NCBI GenBank assembly: GCA_002452695.1 | Contig: DKFA01000053.1 | Location: 1-13,753 of the forward strand | Length of the DNA stretch: 13,753 bases | Reading direction: 5' to 3' | Source: Dehalococcoidia bacterium UBA6808 | Lineage (GTDB): Bacteria > Chloroflexota > Dehalococcoidia > GIF9 > UBA5629 | The notes under the pieces: model-generated | What the model saw: the letters and a program-made list of their open reading frames with translations, nothing else | Databases searched by the model: none | Told to the model about the DNA's origin: nothing | Made by a program: the position numbers and the translations under genes | In this document: positions 1-7,273 of the stretch, in pieces | How the letters are laid out: the number at the start of each line of letters is the position of its first letter | Position numbering within the stretch: position 1 is the stretch's first letter

Positions 1-462
1 ATCGAACCCCAGGTGGCATTCCCCCACCTCCCCTCCAACACCCGCCCGATCAGCCAGGTGGGCAATATCACCATCGATCAGGTCGTGATCGGAAGCTGTA
101 CCAACGGCAGGATAGATGACCTCAGGCTGGCCGCCGGCCTGCTTAAAAAACGCACGGTCCGCGAAGGTCTCAGGTGCATTATCATACCCGGTTCTCAACA
201 GGTCTACATGGACTGCCTAAAGGAGGGGTTGATCGAGATCTTTATTACTGCCGGGGCCGTAGTCAGCACACCCACCTGCGGGCCCTGCCTGGGCGGCTAT
301 ATGGGCGTACTGGCCGAGGGCGAAAAGTGCCTCTCTACCACCAACCGCAACTTCGTTGGCCGCATGGGACACACCAAGTCAGAAATTTATCTGGCCAATC
401 CTGCCGTCGCGGCGGCAAGCGCCGTCCTGGGCAGGATCGCCAGCCCGGAGGAGTTAAAATAA
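1..462 (+). CDS. leuC: 3-isopropylmalate dehydratase large subunit, C-terminal part (5' end outside window)
   Basis: The reading frame is open from base 1, so only the last 153 residues are seen. All three expected [4Fe-4S] cysteines are visible: IGSCTNGR (window residue 33) and CGPCLGGY (residues 93 and 96). The first visible residues, EPQVAFPHLPSNTRPIS, match the LeuC/aconitase-type core, so this is a truncation by the window edge and not a broken gene. With LeuD it isomerises 2-isopropylmalate to 3-isopropylmalate; in the citramalate route it converts citramalate to 3-methylmalate. The stop codon overlaps the leuD start by one base (TAATG), pointing to translational coupling of the two subunits. 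An internal GTG at 13 is not the start, because homologous sequence continues upstream of it. The bacterial two-subunit form is supported by the separate leuD. The family assignment is very secure; the substrate preference (leucine versus citramalate pathway) is inferred from cimA nearby. Confidence 0.95.
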   Translation: MEPQVAFPHLPSNTRPISQVGNITIDQVVIGSCTNGRIDDLRLAAGLLKKRTVREGLRCIIIPGSQQVYMDCLKEGLIEIFITAGAVVSTPTCGPCLGGYMGVLAEGEKCLSTTNRNFVGRMGHTKSEIYLANPAVAAASAVLGRIASPEELK

Positions 463-962
463 TGCCGCTGAAAGGAATAGTATTTAAATACGGCGCCAAC
501 GTCGATACAGATGCCATCATACCCGCCCGCTACCTCAACGTACATGACCCGCACGAACTGGCCAAACATTGCATGGAAGACATCGATGTCGAATTCGTCA
601 AGAACGTCAAACCCGGCGATATCATCGCAGCCGATGCCAATTTCGGCTGCGGATCCTCCCGCGAGCACGCGCCTCTCGCCATCAAAGCTGCGGGGATCTC
701 CTGTGTCATCGCCGTCAGCTTCGCCCGCATCTTCTTTCGCAATGCTATTAATATCGGATTGCCCCTGCTGGAATGTGCCGAGGCCGAGACCCATATCAAG
801 GCCGGCGACACGGTCGAGGTTGACCTCCAGTCGGGTGTCATTACCAATGTTACGACGGGGAAGAAGTTCAAGGCCAAACCCTATCCCGATTTCATGATGC
901 AAATAGTCAACAATGGGGGATTGGTCGAATACACCAGGAAAAAACTGGCAGGAGCTAAATAA
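462..962 (+). CDS. leuD: 3-isopropylmalate dehydratase small subunit
   Basis: A 166-residue protein beginning MPLKGIVFKYGANVDTDAI, the usual N-terminus of the short (archaeal/Thermotoga-like) LeuD form. It is the aconitase swivel domain that closes over the LeuC active site. The signature GCGSSREHAPLAI (residues 62-74) is intact, and IIPARYL (19-25) is also typical. Length fits the short LeuD class of about 160-170 residues; the enterobacterial form is nearer 200. The ATG at 462 was chosen because it sits in a TAATG overlap with leuC and gives the full domain. The much longer open frame starting at 174 lies inside leuC and has no homology there. It is followed by leuB after a one-base gap. 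Cytoplasmic, acting as a heterodimer or tetramer with LeuC in leucine and probably isoleucine synthesis. Confidence 0.95.
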   Translation: MPLKGIVFKYGANVDTDAIIPARYLNVHDPHELAKHCMEDIDVEFVKNVKPGDIIAADANFGCGSSREHAPLAIKAAGISCVIAVSFARIFFRNAINIGLPLLECAEAETHIKAGDTVEVDLQSGVITNVTTGKKFKAKPYPDFMMQIVNNGGLVEYTRKKLAGAK

Positions 963-963
963 A

Positions 964-2058
964 TTGAATTTCAAGATAGCTGTACTGCCCGGCGACGGTG
1001 TCGGGCCGGACGTGACCAGAGAAGGCCAGCGCGTACTCGAAGCCGTAGGCAAACGCTTCGGCCACCGGTTTGATTTCAAGGAAGGATACATAGGCGGCAT
1101 CTCGATTGACAAATTCGGTTCCGCACTGACACAAGATACACTCGATATCTGCAGCAGCAGCGATGCGGTTCTGCTGGGCGCCGTAGGCGGCCCCAAATGG
1201 GACAATCCCAATGCCAAAACCAGGCCGGAACAGGGCCTGCTGGCTGTGCGCAAAGAGCTCAGGCTCTTCGCCAACCTGCGCCCGGTCAAGATGTTTAATG
1301 TTCTGCAGAATTCCACCACCCTCAAGCCGGATGTCGTGCGCAACGTTGACATGATCGTAATACGCGAGCTTACTGGCGGGTTGTATTTCGGCAAACCCCA
1401 GAAGAGATGGATCAATTCGCGCGGCAGGCGCGCCGTCGATACTATGAAATATTCCGAGAAGGAGATCGAACGCATCATCCGCACCGGATTCGAACTGGCT
1501 CTGTCAAGGCGTAAAAAGCTCACATCGGTCGATAAAGCCAACGTACTGGAGACTTCACGCCTGTGGCGGCAGATTGCCTCCGAAATTGCCCGCGATTACC
1601 CGCAGGTCCAGTTGGACAACATGCTGGTGGATGCCTGCGCTATGAAACTGATCAGGGAGCCGTCCTATTTCGACGTAATAGTTACCGAAAACATGTTTGG
1701 CGATATCCTGACCGACGAAGCCTCCATGTTGGCCGGCTCCATGGGCATGTTGCCATCTGCCAGTCTGGCCGGCATACCCGGCGGCAGAAAACCCAGCGTT
1801 TTCGGCCTCTACGAACCGATACACGGAAGCGCTCCCGATATCGCTGGTAAAGATCTGGCCAACCCCATCGCTACCATCCTCAGCACAGCCTTGCTGCTCT
1901 TCTACTCGCTCGGACTGCCGGAGGAATCAGCAGCAGTAGAAAAGGCCGTGCTACAGACGCTGAACGAAGGCTACCGCACAAACGATATCGCCACACCTGA
2001 ATCGAAGAAGGTCGGCACCGAAAAGATGGGCAAATTGATTGCCTCATACATCATTTAA
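964..2058 (+). CDS. leuB: 3-isopropylmalate dehydrogenase
   Basis: A 364-residue NAD-dependent beta-decarboxylating dehydrogenase. It oxidises 3-isopropylmalate to 2-ketoisocaproate and can also turn 3-methylmalate into 2-oxobutyrate. The start is taken as TTG at 964: GGAG at 951-954 lies nine bases upstream, and the protein then begins NFKIAVLPGDGVGPDVT, the normal LeuB N-terminus. An in-frame ATG at 913 would add 17 residues encoded inside leuD. Visible motifs are GLYFGKPQ with Tyr141, DKANVLETSRLW with Lys191, Asp223 in VDACAMK, and NMFGDILTDEASML with metal-binding Asp247 and Asp251. The NAD-binding segment YEPIHGSAPDIAGK follows near residue 283. These residues correspond to the E. coli LeuB catalytic set. 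Length is normal. It is the third gene of a tight leuC-leuD-leuB run, almost certainly one transcript. Confidence 0.96.
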   Translation: MNFKIAVLPGDGVGPDVTREGQRVLEAVGKRFGHRFDFKEGYIGGISIDKFGSALTQDTLDICSSSDAVLLGAVGGPKWDNPNAKTRPEQGLLAVRKELRLFANLRPVKMFNVLQNSTTLKPDVVRNVDMIVIRELTGGLYFGKPQKRWINSRGRRAVDTMKYSEKEIERIIRTGFELALSRRKKLTSVDKANVLETSRLWRQIASEIARDYPQVQLDNMLVDACAMKLIREPSYFDVIVTENMFGDILTDEASMLAGSMGMLPSASLAGIPGGRKPSVFGLYEPIHGSAPDIAGKDLANPIATILSTALLLFYSLGLPEESAAVEKAVLQTLNEGYRTNDIATPESKKVGTEKMGKLIASYII

Positions 2059-2103
2059 CTGTAGGGACAGGTTATCAGAATCCGTCCGCTTAAAATAAAC
2101 CGC

Positions 2104-2109
2104 TATAAT
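2104..2109 (+). promoter_or_regulatory. Candidate -10 box for cimA (leaderless arrangement)
   Basis: A perfect TATAAT ends seven bases before the cimA ATG, so a transcript starting at the usual distance would begin at or next to the start codon. No Shine-Dalgarno-like purine run lies in the 20 bases before the ATG. No good -35 hexamer is present at 16-19 bp spacing, so the promoter is tentative. Read-through from leuB across the 57-bp gap is also likely. Confidence 0.4.
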
Positions 2110-2115
2110 TAATAT

Positions 2116-3723
2116 ATGAGACAAGTTGAAATTTACGACACCACACTGAGAGACGGCTCGCAGCAGGAGGGTATTTCCTTCACCGTCACTGATAAGCTCA
2201 AAATCGCCCAGAAGCTGGACGACCTGGGCATAAATTTTATCGAAGGCGGATGGCCCGGCTCTAATCCCAAGGACACTGAATTTTTCCAGAAGGCCCGCAA
2301 CCTTAAGTTGAAGAACGCCGTACTGGTGGCCTTCGGCAGCACCCGGCGCATCGATACCACTGTGGAAAATGACAGCGGACTGAGAGCTCTGGTAGATTCC
2401 GGCGCCAAAGCTGTTAATATCGTGGGCAAGACTTCGGACCGCCAGGTCAAACAGGTGCTGGAAACCACTTTGCAGAACAACCTAGATGTGATCAGGGAAT
2501 CAGTGGCCTTCCTCAAAGCCAGGGGGCTGACAGTATTCTTTGACGCCGAGCATTTCTTTGATGGCTTTAAGTCCAACGCCGCCTATTCAATCAAAACACT
2601 GGCCGCGGCGGTAGAGGGTGGCGCCGACTGCCTCGTGCTCTGCGATACCAACGGCGGCACACTACCCTCCGAAGCAGCAAATATCATCGCCTCCGTACAA
2701 AAGAAGATCAAATGCCCGCTGGGTATTCATGCCCATAATGACAGTGAGCTGGCCGTGGCAGTCTCGCTGGCGGCCGTTGAGCAGGGCGTCAGCCACATCG
2801 AGGGTACCATTAACGGTTACGGCGAGCGCTGCGGCAATGCCAACCTCTGCTCTATCATACCCAGTCTGCAGCTCAAGCTGGGCATTAAATGCCTGAGCGA
2901 CAGACAGTTGTCCCGGCTTACCGAGGTCTCCCGTTTTGTCGCCGAGGTGGCCAATCTGCCACCCATGTCGCACCTCCCCTACGTAGGCAGCAACGCCTTC
3001 CTGCATAAAGCAGGATTACATGTATCAGCCCTGAGCAAGTGGGCGGACAGCTATCAGCACATCAACCCTGATACGGTGGGCAACAGACCCACCGTCGTCA
3101 TCTCAGAGCTTTCGGGCAAGAGCAATATTATCTACAAGGCCAGGGAACTGGGCATACAATTGCAGCCGCACGATAAACAGACCCTCAAAATATTGGAACA
3201 GATTAAGCGCCAGGAAAGCCTGGGGTTTCAGTACGAGGATGCCGATGCCTCATTTGAATTGCTCATCATACGGTCCCAGGACAATTACAAGCCGCCATTT
3301 GAGCTGGTGGATTACATGGTGGTGGTGGAAAGGCACCGCAGGACACCCTCCGCCTACGCTAACGGATCGCAGCTTCTGGCCGAGGCCACAATCAAAGTTA
3401 AAGTAGACAACAGGATCATGCATACCGCCTCCGAGGGCAACGGCCCGGTCAACGCGCTGGATTATGCCCTGCGCAAAGGTCTGCTGGAGTTCTACCCAGG
3501 GCTGAAAAACGTTGACCTGATTGACTACAAAGTGCGCATTCTTGAAGGCAACAGCGGCACCGGGTCGCTGGTGCGCGTGTTCATCGAGTCCAGCAACGGC
3601 AAGGTACAGTGGCGTACGGTGGGCAGCTCCACAAACATCATCGAGGCCAGCTGGCTGGCGCTTTACGACAGCATGGAATACTTCCTGCTTAAGATCGATA
3701 AAAAGGGCAGGCGCATGGCCTGA
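2116..3723 (+). CDS. cimA: (R)-citramalate synthase
   Basis: A 535-residue member of the isopropylmalate/homocitrate/citramalate synthase family. It condenses acetyl-CoA with pyruvate to (R)-citramalate, the entry to the threonine-independent isoleucine pathway. The N-terminal TIM barrel carries YDTTLRDGSQQEG (residues 7-19) and the metal-binding GIHAHND motif (His205, His207). NGYGERCGNANL (233-244) is the conserved segment after the barrel's active-site strands. FIEGGWPGSNPKD (41-53) is typical of the CimA subgroup rather than LeuA. Residues about 380-525 form the C-terminal LeuA-type dimer/allosteric domain, so feedback control by isoleucine is plausible. The product can be processed by the LeuCD and LeuB encoded just upstream. 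The start has no Shine-Dalgarno sequence, only a TATAAT just before it. It ends at a strong terminator. Subgroup assignment is by motif and context; a 2-isopropylmalate synthase role is less likely. Confidence 0.92.
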   Translation: MRQVEIYDTTLRDGSQQEGISFTVTDKLKIAQKLDDLGINFIEGGWPGSNPKDTEFFQKARNLKLKNAVLVAFGSTRRIDTTVENDSGLRALVDSGAKAVNIVGKTSDRQVKQVLETTLQNNLDVIRESVAFLKARGLTVFFDAEHFFDGFKSNAAYSIKTLAAAVEGGADCLVLCDTNGGTLPSEAANIIASVQKKIKCPLGIHAHNDSELAVAVSLAAVEQGVSHIEGTINGYGERCGNANLCSIIPSLQLKLGIKCLSDRQLSRLTEVSRFVAEVANLPPMSHLPYVGSNAFLHKAGLHVSALSKWADSYQHINPDTVGNRPTVVISELSGKSNIIYKARELGIQLQPHDKQTLKILEQIKRQESLGFQYEDADASFELLIIRSQDNYKPPFELVDYMVVVERHRRTPSAYANGSQLLAEATIKVKVDNRIMHTASEGNGPVNALDYALRKGLLEFYPGLKNVDLIDYKVRILEGNSGTGSLVRVFIESSNGKVQWRTVGSSTNIIEASWLALYDSMEYFLLKIDKKGRRMA

Positions 3724-3744
3724 AATACGATCCAAATCCGATTG

Positions 3745-3774
3745 AAAAAGGGCGGCCGATCGGCCGCCCTTTTT
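3745..3774. terminator. Bidirectional intrinsic terminator between cimA and thiolase genes
   Basis: A perfect 30-bp palindrome: five A, a GC-rich self-complementary core (GGGCGGCC, central GATC, GGCCGCCC), then five T. On either strand it gives a stable stem followed by a T tract. It lies 21 bases after the cimA stop and 20 bases beyond the thiolase stop, so it can end both convergent transcripts. Confidence 0.9.
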
Positions 3775-3794
3775 CGTCAGCATAAAATTCGCCT

Positions 3795-4985
3795 TTACTC
3801 GTTCTTGATAATGCAGGCAACACCCTGGCCGCCGCCTTCGCACATGGTGGCGCAGCCGTACTTGCCTTTCTTCTCTTTCAGTATCCTGGCAAGGGTTCCG
3901 AGCAGCCTGATGCCGCTGGCGCCCAGAGGATGGCCGATAGCCATGGCGCCGCCATGGATATTGACTTTGTCTTCAGGGATCTTGAATTCCATCATTGCGC
4001 GCATGGTAACGATGGCGAAAGCCTCGTTGATCTCCCAGTAATCGATATCGTCAGCCTTCATCTTGGCATACTCGAGCGCCTTCTTGGTGGAAGGTACAGG
4101 GCCTTCGCCCATGATGGTTGGATCAACGCCTGCCATACCGAAGGATACAAACGTTGCCATCCATTTGAGGCCGAGCTTCTTGGCCTTTTCTTTGCTCATG
4201 ATAAGGCAGGCAGTCGCGCCCGCATTGAGCGGTGAGGCGTTGCCGGCAGTGATGGTGCCGTCCGGTTTATAGGCCGGTTTAAGGGCGGCCAGCTGTTCCA
4301 TAGTCGTATCGCCCCTGACTGCTGCATCATAATCAAACATAACCTTCTTGCCGTCTTCCAGGGTGATAGGTATGGGCAGTATCTCGCCCTTGAGCCATTC
4401 CCTGGAGGCCGATGCGAGTCGGTGCGAACGCAGAGCAAATTTGTCCATCTCTTCCCTGCTCACCCCATGCATTTCCTGCAGCTTCTGGGCGGTGAAGCCC
4501 ATATTGACAGAGAACATCAGGTCGACTCTCTTGTAATGTGGATCATTGATCAGGCTATCTGGATATTTGATGGCTCCGGCTCCACCCATGGGAACATGGG
4601 TCATGTGCTCCTCACCGCCGCAGAGGATAACATCGGCCATTCCGGCAGCTATGGATAGCACACCAGTCCTGACGCCGGCCAGCGCAGAACCGCACTGCTG
4701 ATCAACCTGCTGGCAGGAAACTTCAAACGGAAGGTCGGCTAAATATGCAGGAAATTTGCCCCCATATGTGAACTGTTCTAGTACGGGGGTGGCGGTGCCG
4801 GTAATGGCTTCGTCAATCAGTTGGGGATCAAGGTTGTTCCGCTTGATAAGCTCTTTCCATAGCATGGCCAATACTTCGTCCATCCTCCACTCGTTCAGAA
4901 GGTCCTTCGCGGGCTCCTTCGGTCGAGACCTGGAAAACGGAGAACGTAAATAGTCAACAAGCACAACTTCTCTAGCAAATGCCAT
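3795..4985 (-). CDS. Thiolase, acetyl-CoA C-acetyltransferase type
   Basis: A 396-residue type II thiolase. It catalyses reversible condensation of two acyl-CoA units (two acetyl-CoA to acetoacetyl-CoA) or thiolytic cleavage of 3-ketoacyl-CoA. The nucleophile is Cys98 in VDQQCGSALAG. NEAFA is at 320-324, the catalytic His352 is in GGAMAIGHPLGASG, and the second catalytic cysteine, Cys382, is in MCEGGGQG. All catalytic residues are kept and length is normal for the family. The ATG has a good ribosome site: AGGAGA seven bases upstream (4993-4998). A promoter of its own is visible at 5017-5045. No other beta-oxidation, butyrate or mevalonate gene is in the window, so biosynthetic versus degradative direction cannot be told. 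Substrate specificity is inferred from family only; phaA, atoB or fadA symbols are not justified. Confidence 0.92.
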   Translation of the reverse strand: MAFAREVVLVDYLRSPFSRSRPKEPAKDLLNEWRMDEVLAMLWKELIKRNNLDPQLIDEAITGTATPVLEQFTYGGKFPAYLADLPFEVSCQQVDQQCGSALAGVRTGVLSIAAGMADVILCGGEEHMTHVPMGGAGAIKYPDSLINDPHYKRVDLMFSVNMGFTAQKLQEMHGVSREEMDKFALRSHRLASASREWLKGEILPIPITLEDGKKVMFDYDAAVRGDTTMEQLAALKPAYKPDGTITAGNASPLNAGATACLIMSKEKAKKLGLKWMATFVSFGMAGVDPTIMGEGPVPSTKKALEYAKMKADDIDYWEINEAFAIVTMRAMMEFKIPEDKVNIHGGAMAIGHPLGASGIRLLGTLARILKEKKGKYGCATMCEGGGQGVACIIKNE

Positions 4986-5016
4986 GATAATATCTCCTTA
5001 TTAAAAATTTATACCT

Positions 5017-5045
5017 ATTTTACACGATTGGCCATTTTTCTACAA
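5017..5045 (-). promoter_or_regulatory. Candidate promoter of the thiolase gene
   Basis: Read on the minus strand, TTGTAG (5040-5045) is followed by a 17-bp spacer and TAAAAT (5017-5022), which matches the -10 consensus at five of six bases. The expected start of transcription gives a leader of roughly 25 bases containing the AGGAGA ribosome site. It lies in the 97-bp gap after rtcB, so the thiolase can be transcribed independently. Confidence 0.5.
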
Positions 5046-5082
5046 CTCACGTTGATTGGCAGTCAACCGGTTTTTATTTCTG

Positions 5083-6540
5083 TCAACCCTTGATTACGCC
5101 GACCGGCTCAGCCATAGCCACACTGCGCGAGATGCCCGCCTGATGGGTTATCCTGACCACATCACCGATGTCTTTGTAAGCGCTGGATGCTTCCTCTGAC
5201 AGTGATTCCATGCTCTCCGCCCGCACATAAATGCCTCGGGCTGCCAACAGGCTGGCCACATCCCGTCCGCGCTGCTCGCGCTTGGCTGCGCCTCTGCTCT
5301 GTATCCTGCCCGCACCATGGCAGGTAGAGCCGAATGTCTCCTGCAGTGCCCGTTCCGTGCCCAGGGCAATGTAGGAACGCCTGCCCATATCGCCTGGTAT
5401 CAGCACCGGTTGACCAATTGTCTGATACCGTTGAGGCACGCCGCGCTTGCCTGCTGGAAATGCCCTTGTAGCGCCCTTGCGGTGTACGCATAGCTTTTCG
5501 CTCTTGCCCTCCACGGTATGGGTTTCAATCTTGGCAATATTATGCGCAACATCATATACCTGCTGCAGTCCGAGGACCTCTATCTTTTTGCCTAATATTC
5601 TGGCAAAGGATTCACGCGTCCAGTGCGTGATGCATAAGCGGTTGGCCCAGGCATAGTTGGCCGCGCAGGCCATGGCTGCCAGGTAATCACGCCCTTCATC
5701 CGATTCCACAGGGGCACAGGCCAGTTGGCGGTCAGGCAAAGCGATGCCGTAGCGGCGCACAGCCTCACCCATGGTACGTAGATAATCGTCACATACCTGA
5801 TGCCCCAATCCCCTGGAACCTGTATGAATCAGCACTAGCACCTGCCCTGGTTGAGTTATGCCCATCACTCGCGCTGCTTTTTCATCATAAATCTCCCTTA
5901 CCACCTGTATTTCAAGAAAGTGATTGCCCGATCCCAACGTGCCAAGCTGCGGCACACCACGTTTTTTGGCCCGGTCGCTCACCTTGTCCGGGTCGGCTGT
6001 CTTCATGCAGCCGTTCTCCTCAGTGACGTCCAGATCGTCCCTGTTGCCGTAGCCATGCTCGACAGCCCACAGCGCCCCCCTACTGAGCACCTCATCGATT
6101 TCCTTCATATTAACCTTGATCTTACCTTCAGAACCCACACCCGAGGGGATATTCCTGAACAGGTCATCGACCAGTTCCTTAATCTTCGGCCTGACCTCGT
6201 CCTCTATCAGATTGGTACGCAGCAGCCTGACGCCACAGTTGATATCGTATCCCACGCCCCCGGGGGAGACCACACCATCGCTTACCCTGGTCGCAGCCAC
6301 GCCGCCTATGGGAAAGCCGTAGCCCCAGTGGATATCAGGCATGGCCATGCTGCGACCCACAATACCTGGGAGGAAGGCTACATTGGCCATCTGCTCCAGC
6401 GACTGCTCCTGGCGTATTACGTCGAGCATGCGGCTGTCGGCATAGACCAGTCCGGGCACCTTCATACCGGCTTTATAGTCCTGCGGAATCTCCCAGCGGT
6501 AATCATCTACCCTGCGTATCGTTCCCTGCCAGGGACTCAT
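5083..6540 (-). CDS. rtcB: RNA-splicing ligase RtcB (3'-phosphate/5'-hydroxyl RNA ligase)
   Basis: A 485-residue RtcB, close to the 481 of the Pyrococcus enzyme. It joins RNA 2',3'-cyclic phosphate or 3'-phosphate ends to 5'-hydroxyl ends using GTP and Mn2+. The metal ligands can be read: Asp99 and Cys102 in GYDINCGVR, His207 in GSGNHFLE, His239 in LIHTGSRGLGHQV, His333 in VAHNIAK. The guanylylated histidine is His353 in HRKGATRAFPAG. CHGAGR (407-412) and the C-terminal EPVGVIKG are also typical. The ATG follows a GGGAGGG ribosome site, and archease ends only 12 bases upstream, so the two form an operon. Archease helps RtcB guanylylation in other organisms. In bacteria the role is mostly RNA repair rather than tRNA splicing. 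No motif is missing; function is secure at family level, while the physiological substrate is unknown. Confidence 0.96.
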   Translation of the reverse strand: MSPWQGTIRRVDDYRWEIPQDYKAGMKVPGLVYADSRMLDVIRQEQSLEQMANVAFLPGIVGRSMAMPDIHWGYGFPIGGVAATRVSDGVVSPGGVGYDINCGVRLLRTNLIEDEVRPKIKELVDDLFRNIPSGVGSEGKIKVNMKEIDEVLSRGALWAVEHGYGNRDDLDVTEENGCMKTADPDKVSDRAKKRGVPQLGTLGSGNHFLEIQVVREIYDEKAARVMGITQPGQVLVLIHTGSRGLGHQVCDDYLRTMGEAVRRYGIALPDRQLACAPVESDEGRDYLAAMACAANYAWANRLCITHWTRESFARILGKKIEVLGLQQVYDVAHNIAKIETHTVEGKSEKLCVHRKGATRAFPAGKRGVPQRYQTIGQPVLIPGDMGRRSYIALGTERALQETFGSTCHGAGRIQSRGAAKREQRGRDVASLLAARGIYVRAESMESLSEEASSAYKDIGDVVRITHQAGISRSVAMAEPVGVIKG

Positions 6541-6552
6541 GCTACCCTCCCC

Positions 6553-6972
6553 TCAAATATCAAAAATAATGCGCGCTGTATAGCCATCTTTTTCCTTCAT
6601 TATCTTAAGATTATGGTAAGTTGCTGCCTTGATCTCGCGTATAATCCGGTGCCTGGCGGGGTCGAACTTCTCTCCCCGGCAATCCGCTGTCAGACGATTC
6701 CCTTCTTGAACCTTCACATCAAAACTGCTGAACAGCAATCGTTCCACCTCATATTGATACAGCAGTTCGTTGAGCCACGTTACCAGCAATGTCTCCCCAT
6801 CGGCTTCCTGCAGTTCCGTCCTCTTGTGCAGTCTATTGCCGACCCGTGAGATATCAGTCATCAGTCCGGTCATGCCCTCGGCCGCCGCCGACATCATGTC
6901 TGCCAGGGTTTTACCATACGCCATGATACCGATATCGGCTGTGTGATCTATCACCTCGAAACATTTTTCCAT
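6553..6972 (-). CDS. Archease, RtcB-activating protein
   Basis: A 139-residue protein of the archease family, a small metal-binding cofactor. In studied systems it accelerates RtcB guanylylation and allows multiple turnover. The family's N-terminal signature DHTADIGI (residues 9-16) carries the conserved Asp13, the middle holds the usual LVTWLNELLY segment (63-72), and it ends YHNLKI...RIIFDI with the conserved penultimate Asp138. Length fits the family (about 140). It is the first gene of a two-gene operon with rtcB 12 bases downstream. The ribosome site before the ATG is weak (GCGGGAAA, very close). A TATAAT with a poor -35 lies upstream, in the divergent region shared with the tRNA-Lys promoter. 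Cytoplasmic. Assignment is secure from both sequence and partner. Confidence 0.94.
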   Translation of the reverse strand: MEKCFEVIDHTADIGIMAYGKTLADMMSAAAEGMTGLMTDISRVGNRLHKRTELQEADGETLLVTWLNELLYQYEVERLLFSSFDVKVQEGNRLTADCRGEKFDPARHRIIREIKAATYHNLKIMKEKDGYTARIIFDI

Positions 6973-6989
6973 TTTCCCGCCGCACTATT

Positions 6990-7016
6990 ATTATAGATCA
7001 GCCGGGAGGAAAACAA
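6990..7016 (-). promoter_or_regulatory. Candidate promoter of the archease-rtcB operon
   Basis: On the minus strand a perfect TATAAT (6990-6995) lies 17 bases before the archease ATG. The best -35-like hexamer is TTGTTT (7011-7016), giving a short 15-bp spacer, so the -35 assignment is weak. A classical E. coli RtcR/sigma-54 promoter pattern was not seen here. Confidence 0.35.
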
Positions 7017-7018
7017 AT

Positions 7019-7048
7019 TTGACGTCAATCCAATCTGGATGCTAACAT
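7019..7048 (+). promoter_or_regulatory. Candidate promoter of tRNA-Lys
   Basis: TTGACG (7019-7024) matches the -35 consensus at five of six bases. It is followed at 18 bp by TAACAT (7043-7048), four of six for -10, which places the transcript start within a few bases of the mature tRNA 5' end at 7059. It lies back-to-back with the archease promoter. Confidence 0.4.
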
Positions 7049-7058
7049 AATTACTCTT

Positions 7059-7134
7059 GGGCCGCTAGCTCAACTGGCAGAGCAGTTGACTCTTAATCAA
7101 CCGGTTACTGGTTCGAGTCCAGTGCGGCTCACCA
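7059..7134 (+). tRNA. tRNA-Lys (anticodon CTT), CCA encoded
   Basis: A full 76-nt cloverleaf can be drawn. The acceptor is GGGCCGC (7059-7065) with GCGGCTC (7124-7130), including one G-U pair. Positions 8-9 are TA. The D stem is GCTC/GAGC around an eight-base loop. The anticodon stem GTTGA/TCAAC (7085-7089, 7097-7101) encloses loop CTCTTAA with anticodon CTT at 7092-7094. A five-base variable loop is followed by T stem ACTGG/CCAGT around TTCGAGT. The discriminator is A and CCA (7132-7134) is encoded. There is no intron. It decodes AAG. Confidence 0.96.
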
Positions 7135-7145
7135 AGCTTTCTGCG

Positions 7146-7163
7146 ATCAGGAAACCTGATTTT
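7146..7163 (+). terminator. Intrinsic terminator after tRNA-Lys
   Basis: ATCAGG (7146-7151), loop AAA, and CCTGAT (7155-7160) form a perfect six-bp stem running straight into a short T tract. It begins 11 bases after the tRNA 3' end, the expected place. The short T run makes it modest in strength. Confidence 0.6.
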
Positions 7164-7273
7164 CGCTGTCTTTATGGTCATTTTGCTGACTTTCCTATAA
7201 TACTGTGCCCGGCTGCATGTTATCACATGTGAAACCTTTGCACCTTGTAATATAATCCCATGAGCTCCTCTGG

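Noticed and set aside
913..963. Upstream ATG start for leuB
   Set aside because: It would add 17 residues encoded within leuD; the TTG at 964 has GGAG at correct spacing and gives the normal N-terminus.
387..1541. Long open frame of 384 codons on the minus strand
   Set aside because: It lies opposite leuD and leuB, which have full conserved motifs. Its translation is low-complexity and shows no domain.
5051..5067. Inverted repeat GTTGA/TCAAC after rtcB as a terminator
   Set aside because: The stem is only five base pairs with a seven-base loop, and no T tract follows on the minus strand.
5851..6849. Plus-strand open frame of 332 codons
   Set aside because: It is antisense to rtcB and archease, whose catalytic motifs are intact, and it has no recognisable domain.
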